Positions 59,947-64,000 of a DNA stretch of 64,000 nt are shown in pieces. The stretch lies in contig NZ_JANHDH010000002.1 of NCBI RefSeq assembly GCF_026616195.1, forward strand, positions 310,001 through 374,000, in the 5' to 3' direction. The DNA comes from Haloarchaeobius amylolyticus (lineage in GTDB: Archaea > Halobacteriota > Halobacteria > Halobacteriales > Natrialbaceae). The notes beneath the pieces are model-generated. The model saw nothing but the letters and a program-made list of their open reading frames with translations, had not been told where the DNA came from and did no database searches. Position numbers and translations under genes: made by a program. Position 1 is the stretch's first letter, and every line of letters begins with the position of its first letter.

Positions 59947-62598
59947 CTAGCGGTCGGCGTCGTCCAGACGCTCCTGCCACTCCTGCACCTTGCCCATCAG
60001 CTCCACCGGTGAGGTGTGGCTCACGTCGAGGTCGTCCAGCTCCGAGAGGACCGCCTCCATCTCCGGGTCGAGTGCCGGCTCCGAGCCACCCGACTCCTCG
60101 TCCGGTACCGACCCGCCGTCGGCAGTGGTCATGCTGCCGCTCCCGAGGTCGAAGACGACCTGCTGGGTGCCGCTGTCGCCGCCCGAGGAGCCACCCTTCG
60201 CCTCGATGGCCTTCTCCTGTCTGAGCCGGTCCAGCACGTCGCGCGCCCGGTCCACGACCGGTCCCGGCACACCGGCTAAATCGGCGACGTGGATCCCGTA
60301 GGAGCGGTCGGTCGGGCCCTCGCGCACCGTCCGGAGGAACGTCACGTCGCCGTCGCGCTCGTCGGCCGCGATGTGGACGTTGACCACGCGGTCGAGGTGG
60401 TCGGCCAGCGCCGTCAGCTCGTGGTAGTGCGTCGCGAAGAGCGTCTTCGCCCGCACCTCGTTGTGCAGGTACTCGGTAGCGGCCCAGGCGATGGAGATTC
60501 CGTCGTAGGTGGCGGTCCCGCGGCCGACCTCGTCGAGGATGACGAGGGAATCTTCGGTCGCGGAGTGCAGGATGTTCGAGAGCTCCTGCATCTCGACCAT
60601 GAACGTCGACCGACCCTGGGCGAGTTCGTCGAGCGCGCCGACCCGCGTGAAGATGCCGTCGACCAGCCCCACCGTGGCCTCCGTCGCCGGGACGAAGCTC
60701 CCGACCTGCGCGAGCAGGACGATGAGTGCGTTCTGGCGCATGAACGTCGACTTCCCGCTCATGTTCGGGCCCGTCACGATGGTGAAGGTGCTATCCTCGT
60801 CCATCCGGCAGTCGTTCGGGACGAACTGGACGGTCTGCTCGACCACCGGGTGGCGCCCCTGCGAGATGTCGAGCGCCCGGTCTTCGACCAGTTCCGGCTG
60901 CGTCCAGTCGTTGGTGACGGCGTGGGTCGCGAGGCTCTGGAGCGCGTCGACCCGGGCGACGGTCCGACCCACGTCCTGGAGGAGTTCGGCGTGCCGGGCG
61001 ACGCGCTCGCGTAGCTCCTCGAACAGCGCGTACTCGAAGTCGCCGCGTTGCTCCTCGAGTTGCAGCAGGTCGCGCTCCTTCTCGGCGAGTTCGTCGGTCG
61101 TGAACCGCTTCGAGTTCTTCAGCGTCTTCACGTGCTCGAAGTGCTCTGGCACCTGGTCGGCGACCGACTTGCCGACCTGCACGTAGTAGCCGTCGGTCTT
61201 GTTCCGGTCGACCGTGACGTGGCTCAGACCGTACTCGCGTTTCACCCGGTCGGCGAGCGTGTCGAAGTACTCCTGGACCGCCTCGTGGCGTTCGATGAGG
61301 TCGTCCAGTTCGTCGTCGTAGCCACGCTTGAACAGCCCACCCTGGGTGACGGTCTTCGGCGGGTCCTCGGCGAGCGCCTCGACGAGCTCCTCGCGCAGGT
61401 CGGCCGCGGCCTCGCGGTCGGGCCGGTCGACGATCGCTGCGAGGGGAGACGAGGACAGCGCGGGCGAGGACTCGATGGCCTCGGCGAGTGCGGGGAGGAC
61501 CGCAAGCGTCTCCCGGATGCGCAGCAGGTCGGTCGCGTCCGCGCTCCCACTCGCCGTCTTCGAGGCGAGGCGTTCGAGGTCGTAGGCGTCGTCGAGCACG
61601 TCGCGCAGCTCCTCGCGGCCGAGTGCGCCCGAGGCGAGCGCGGCCACCGACGCCTGTCGCTCCTCCAGCACCGACAGGTCCTGTCGCGGGCGCTGGAGCC
61701 ACTCCTTGAGCAGGCGGCCGCCCGGACTCGTCACCGTGTGGTCGATGGTGTCGAACAGGCTCCCGGCCCGGTCGCCGTGCATCGTCTCGGTGAGCTCGAG
61801 GTTGCGCTGGGTCGTCGCGTCGAGTTCGACGTGGTCGCCGCCGTGGTAGGGCTGGACGCGGGTCATCGACGCGAGCACGCCCGTCCCTGTCTCGGCGACG
61901 TAGTCGAGGACCGCACCACCGGCTCGCACCGCGAGGTCGGTCACGCCGAGGCTGTCGAACGTCTCTGCCCCGAAGTGCTCGCGGGCGGTGTGGGTCGCCT
62001 GCCCGGGGGCGAAGGCGTCGGCGTCGTAGCTGGTCACGGTCGCGTCGGTCCGGTCGCGGACGCGGTCGCAGAACTCGGCGTCGTCCCGCAGGTCCGGACC
62101 CGGAAGCACCTCGGCGGGCGAGAACCGGTACAGTTCGGTGAGGGCGGCCTCTGCCGTCTCGACGCTCGCCACGAGGAAGCGCCCCGTCGTCACGTCGGCG
62201 AAGGCCAGCCCGTACTCGTCGCCGTCGCGGACCACCGCGGCGAGGTACTGCGCGTCGTCTCGGCTCGTCTCCAGCAGGGTGCCGGGGGTGACGACGCGCT
62301 CGATCTCCCGGTAGATGTTGCCGTTCTCCTCGCGCTGGTCGGCGACGGCCACCCGGTAGCCGCGTTCGACCAGTGCCTTCAGGTACGGTGTGAGGTCCTT
62401 CAGCGGGACGCCGGCCATCGGGTACGAGGAGCCGTGGCTCGACTTCTGGCTCACCTTCAGGTCGAGTTCGGCCGCGACGAGTTCGGCGTCGTCGGCGAAG
62501 AACTCGTAGAAGTCACCGCATTGCATCGCCAGCACGTCGGCGTCGGTCTCCTCCTTGAGCGCGAGGAACTCGCCGACGATACCCGTCGCCTCTGTCAT
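59947..62598 (-). CDS. mutS: DNA mismatch repair protein MutS
   Basis: Predicted 883 residues, normal for MutS. The mismatch-recognition domain contains MQCGDFYEFF with the F-x-E motif. The connector, lever and clamp domains follow (about 130-590). The ATPase domain has GPNMSGKST (near 610), ILDEVGRGTATYDG and ATHYHELT. It recognises mismatches and recruits MutL. The C-terminal part has a Gly/Ser linker (about 800-850) and the end ELDDLDVSHTSPVELMGKVQEWQ. It is transcribed in the same direction as mutL, separated by a thioesterase gene. Confidence 0.97.
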   Translation of the reverse strand: MTEATGIVGEFLALKEETDADVLAMQCGDFYEFFADDAELVAAELDLKVSQKSSHGSSYPMAGVPLKDLTPYLKALVERGYRVAVADQREENGNIYREIERVVTPGTLLETSRDDAQYLAAVVRDGDEYGLAFADVTTGRFLVASVETAEAALTELYRFSPAEVLPGPDLRDDAEFCDRVRDRTDATVTSYDADAFAPGQATHTAREHFGAETFDSLGVTDLAVRAGGAVLDYVAETGTGVLASMTRVQPYHGGDHVELDATTQRNLELTETMHGDRAGSLFDTIDHTVTSPGGRLLKEWLQRPRQDLSVLEERQASVAALASGALGREELRDVLDDAYDLERLASKTASGSADATDLLRIRETLAVLPALAEAIESSPALSSSPLAAIVDRPDREAAADLREELVEALAEDPPKTVTQGGLFKRGYDDELDDLIERHEAVQEYFDTLADRVKREYGLSHVTVDRNKTDGYYVQVGKSVADQVPEHFEHVKTLKNSKRFTTDELAEKERDLLQLEEQRGDFEYALFEELRERVARHAELLQDVGRTVARVDALQSLATHAVTNDWTQPELVEDRALDISQGRHPVVEQTVQFVPNDCRMDEDSTFTIVTGPNMSGKSTFMRQNALIVLLAQVGSFVPATEATVGLVDGIFTRVGALDELAQGRSTFMVEMQELSNILHSATEDSLVILDEVGRGTATYDGISIAWAATEYLHNEVRAKTLFATHYHELTALADHLDRVVNVHIAADERDGDVTFLRTVREGPTDRSYGIHVADLAGVPGPVVDRARDVLDRLRQEKAIEAKGGSSGGDSGTQQVVFDLGSGSMTTADGGSVPDEESGGSEPALDPEMEAVLSELDDLDVSHTSPVELMGKVQEWQERLDDADR

Positions 62599-62698
62599 GG
62601 GTTGTACTGGTCGGCAGGCGCGGTAAAACCCTGCGGGTTCGGCCCGCGGGCCCGTGGTTGCCGAAGGAACTTTGCCACCGTGGGGCGGGCATGTCAGT

Positions 62699-62878
62699 AT
62701 GGCAACCGACCCGAACCGACTCGTCAGGGCGCTCGTCTACGCCGTCTTCGGGTTCCTGGTGACCCTCGCGGTGGGTGTCGCGTTCCGGGTCGAGATGGGA
62801 ATCGTCCTCCTGCAGAGCGCCGCCGTCGCCCTCTCGATGGTCCTCGTGACGTTCCTGCTGGCGACGGCGAAGCTCTGA
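62699..62878 (+). CDS. Small two-helix membrane protein
   Basis: Predicted 59 residues starting MATDPNRLVRA. Two hydrophobic segments at about 10-27 and 34-54 are separated by a short acidic/basic turn. No family recognised. It diverges from mutS and lies 47 bp before the response regulator gene on the same strand. Confidence 0.7.
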   Translation: MATDPNRLVRALVYAVFGFLVTLAVGVAFRVEMGIVLLQSAAVALSMVLVTFLLATAKL

Positions 62879-62925
62879 GTCCCCCGCCGCGAGAACTATT
62901 CGGCTACAGAGCGTATCGTGTACGT

Positions 62926-63486
62926 ATGGGAGCAGATGGAGCGAGCGTCCTCGTGGTCGACGACGAGGAGGCGGTGGCCGACGCCTACGCGTTGCGACTG
63001 TCCGAGTGGTACGAGACCGAGGTCGCGTACAGCGGTTCGACCGCACTTGAGCTCGCCGAGGACTACGACGTCGTCGTCCTCGACCGGCGGATGCCGGACA
63101 TGTCCGGCGACGAGGTCCTCGCGGAGCTCCGGGCACGCGACGCGCCGTGTCGCGTCATCATGGTGACGGCGGTCGACCCCGTCACCGACATCATCGACCT
63201 GGGATTCGACGACTACCTCTGCAAACCGGTCGACAGCGAGACGCTCCGCGCCGCCATCGACTGCCAGCTCGACCTGGCCGAGTACGACGAGTCGGTCCGG
63301 TCGCTGCTCGCGCTGGTGGCGACGCTGGACCTGCTCGAATCGACGTTCTCCCGGCTCGAACTGGAACGCGAGGAAGCCTACCTCGACGCCCGCGAGCGAT
63401 GTGACGAGCTCCGGCGCGACCTCGACTCCGAGGTCGCCGACCTCGACGACCTCGTGGCGGCGGTCGAGGCCATCGACCGCGACTGA
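62926..63486 (+). CDS. Response regulator with HalX domain
   Basis: Predicted 186 residues. Residues about 6-102 form a receiver domain: acidic pair VVDDEE (11-15), phospho-acceptor Asp 53 in VVLDRRMPDMSG and Lys 100 in LCKPVD. The remainder (about 105-186) is a helical HalX domain of Leu/Glu/Arg heptads, found only in haloarchaea. It has no DNA-binding domain of its own, so it may act by protein contact. No histidine kinase gene is adjacent. The start MGADGASV is set before the receiver. Confidence 0.92.
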   Translation: MGADGASVLVVDDEEAVADAYALRLSEWYETEVAYSGSTALELAEDYDVVVLDRRMPDMSGDEVLAELRARDAPCRVIMVTAVDPVTDIIDLGFDDYLCKPVDSETLRAAIDCQLDLAEYDESVRSLLALVATLDLLESTFSRLELEREEAYLDARERCDELRRDLDSEVADLDDLVAAVEAIDRD

Positions 63487-63504
63487 CCCGTCGTCCTCCG
63501 GAGG

Positions 63505-64000
63505 CTACTCCCGGTCGATCGTGTCTGCGAGCGCCAGCACTCGCTCTCGGAGTTCTGCCGGGCTCTCGGCGACGACCTTGCACATCGGCTCCTTCCCGTG
63601 GGCGCCGTGGTCGAGGACGGCCACCGGCTGCGGGCCGTCGCCCCCGAACGCCTGCCTGGCGCCCCACTGCATCGTGCTGCCCTCCACGTCGGGCGCGGGC
63701 TGGGCGTCGCGGTCGTACGCCGCGGTCGGCCAGTCGAGCGCGTCGAGCGCCGTCTCCACGTCGTCGCCGAGTCGGCAGTTGACGGCGAACCGGAGCGCCG
63801 GGGCCGCCTCCCGGGCCGCGAGCAGGAAGCGCGCGACGTGACTGGAGGCACCGAAGCGGACGCCGCCGTTCGGCCGGACGCCGCCGTGAAGCCGGGTGAT
63901 ACGGCCGTCGACCGCGGCGACCTCGTCGGTCGTCTCGGCGAACGGGAGGGCGCCGACGACGTTCATCCCGACCTCGGGCACGAGTGCCGACGCGTCGGCC
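63505..64000 (-). CDS. ThiN-domain protein, N-terminal part outside the window
   Basis: The frame is open to the right edge, so the true N-terminus lies beyond it. The visible 164 residues form a ThiN domain: LVPEVGMNVVGALPFA, FGASSHVARFLLAARE, EGSTMQWGARQAF and DHGAHGKEPMCKVV are close to the C-terminal domain of ThiDN and of thiamine regulators. Known fusions are ThiD-ThiN (HMP kinase plus thiamine-phosphate synthase) and HTH-ThiN regulators; the missing part decides which. Either role is linked to thiamine. It converges with the response regulator gene, 18 bp from its stop. Confidence 0.85.
   Translation of the reverse strand, partial: ADASALVPEVGMNVVGALPFAETTDEVAAVDGRITRLHGGVRPNGGVRFGASSHVARFLLAAREAAPALRFAVNCRLGDDVETALDALDWPTAAYDRDAQPAPDVEGSTMQWGARQAFGGDGPQPVAVLDHGAHGKEPMCKVVAESPAELRERVLALADTIDRE

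Overview
The window is chromosomal DNA of a halophilic archaeon (class Halobacteria). GC content is very high. The predicted proteins are rich in Asp/Glu and poor in Lys. Many genes begin at or within a few bases of the expected transcription start, with an archaeal TATA-like element about 25-35 bp upstream of the start codon. Haloarchaeal hallmarks include HalX response regulators, UspA proteins, a PGF-CTERM surface protein, Tat lipoproteins, a TRASH-domain Lrp regulator and KDG kinase. The species cannot be named from the sequence alone.

Layout. Positions 1-1535 are visibly poorer in GC than the rest and hold the end of an unknown protein and a winged-helix/membrane protein. They abut the 3' end of a tRNA-Arg gene (1536-1608), the usual place for an integrated element to stop. 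From 1687 to about 21800 lie housekeeping and transport genes: MATE efflux, membrane-anchored 2Fe-2S ferredoxin, amino-acid permease plus 3-hydroxyacyl-CoA dehydrogenase, a TPP enzyme, 6-phosphogluconate dehydrogenase, an ABC-2 drug-type exporter with its HxlR-type regulator, kynureninase, glutaredoxin and several membrane proteins. Positions 21839-25449 form a copper homeostasis module (CopZ-like chaperone, Lrp/TRASH regulator, CopA ATPase). Positions 25581-34445 carry an E2-like acyltransferase, an M48 protease, a Gfo/Idh oxidoreductase, an ABC exporter, an IMPDH/GMPR enzyme and small membrane proteins. Positions 34609-41077 concentrate phosphate and nucleotide salvage functions: a 5'-nucleotidase-like protein, a NMP/nucleoside phosphorylase and a PhoD-type phosphatase, plus a LUD protein.

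Positions 41096-49437 hold thioredoxin, a Ca/Na exchanger, an esterase, UspA, a regulator/membrane pair, a DsbA-like lipoprotein with a Cys-motif membrane partner, an R2-like diiron protein and a MutS-related ATPase. Positions 49586-53322 form a stress block: two tandem Hsp20 genes, a dihydrolipoamide-dehydrogenase-like flavoprotein and a second UspA. The rest carries a PGF-CTERM surface protein, KDG kinase, RNA 3'-phosphate cyclase, mutL, a hotdog thioesterase, mutS, a HalX response regulator and a partial ThiN-domain gene cut by the right edge.

The most unusual item is the second Hsp20 (50280-51266). Its alpha-crystallin domain is preceded by about 200 residues dominated by Tyr, Arg and Gly, with 12 RG[DE] motifs, which is atypical for an acidic halophile proteome and resembles condensate-forming low-complexity domains. 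It shares a conserved promoter and a 34-nt identical coding segment with the neighbouring ordinary Hsp20. Other leads are paired palindromes upstream of the HxlR/ABC genes, of copA and of the phosphorylase gene, a 5'-nucleotidase homologue with substituted metal ligands, and a possible HEPN-like motif in the island next to the tRNA.
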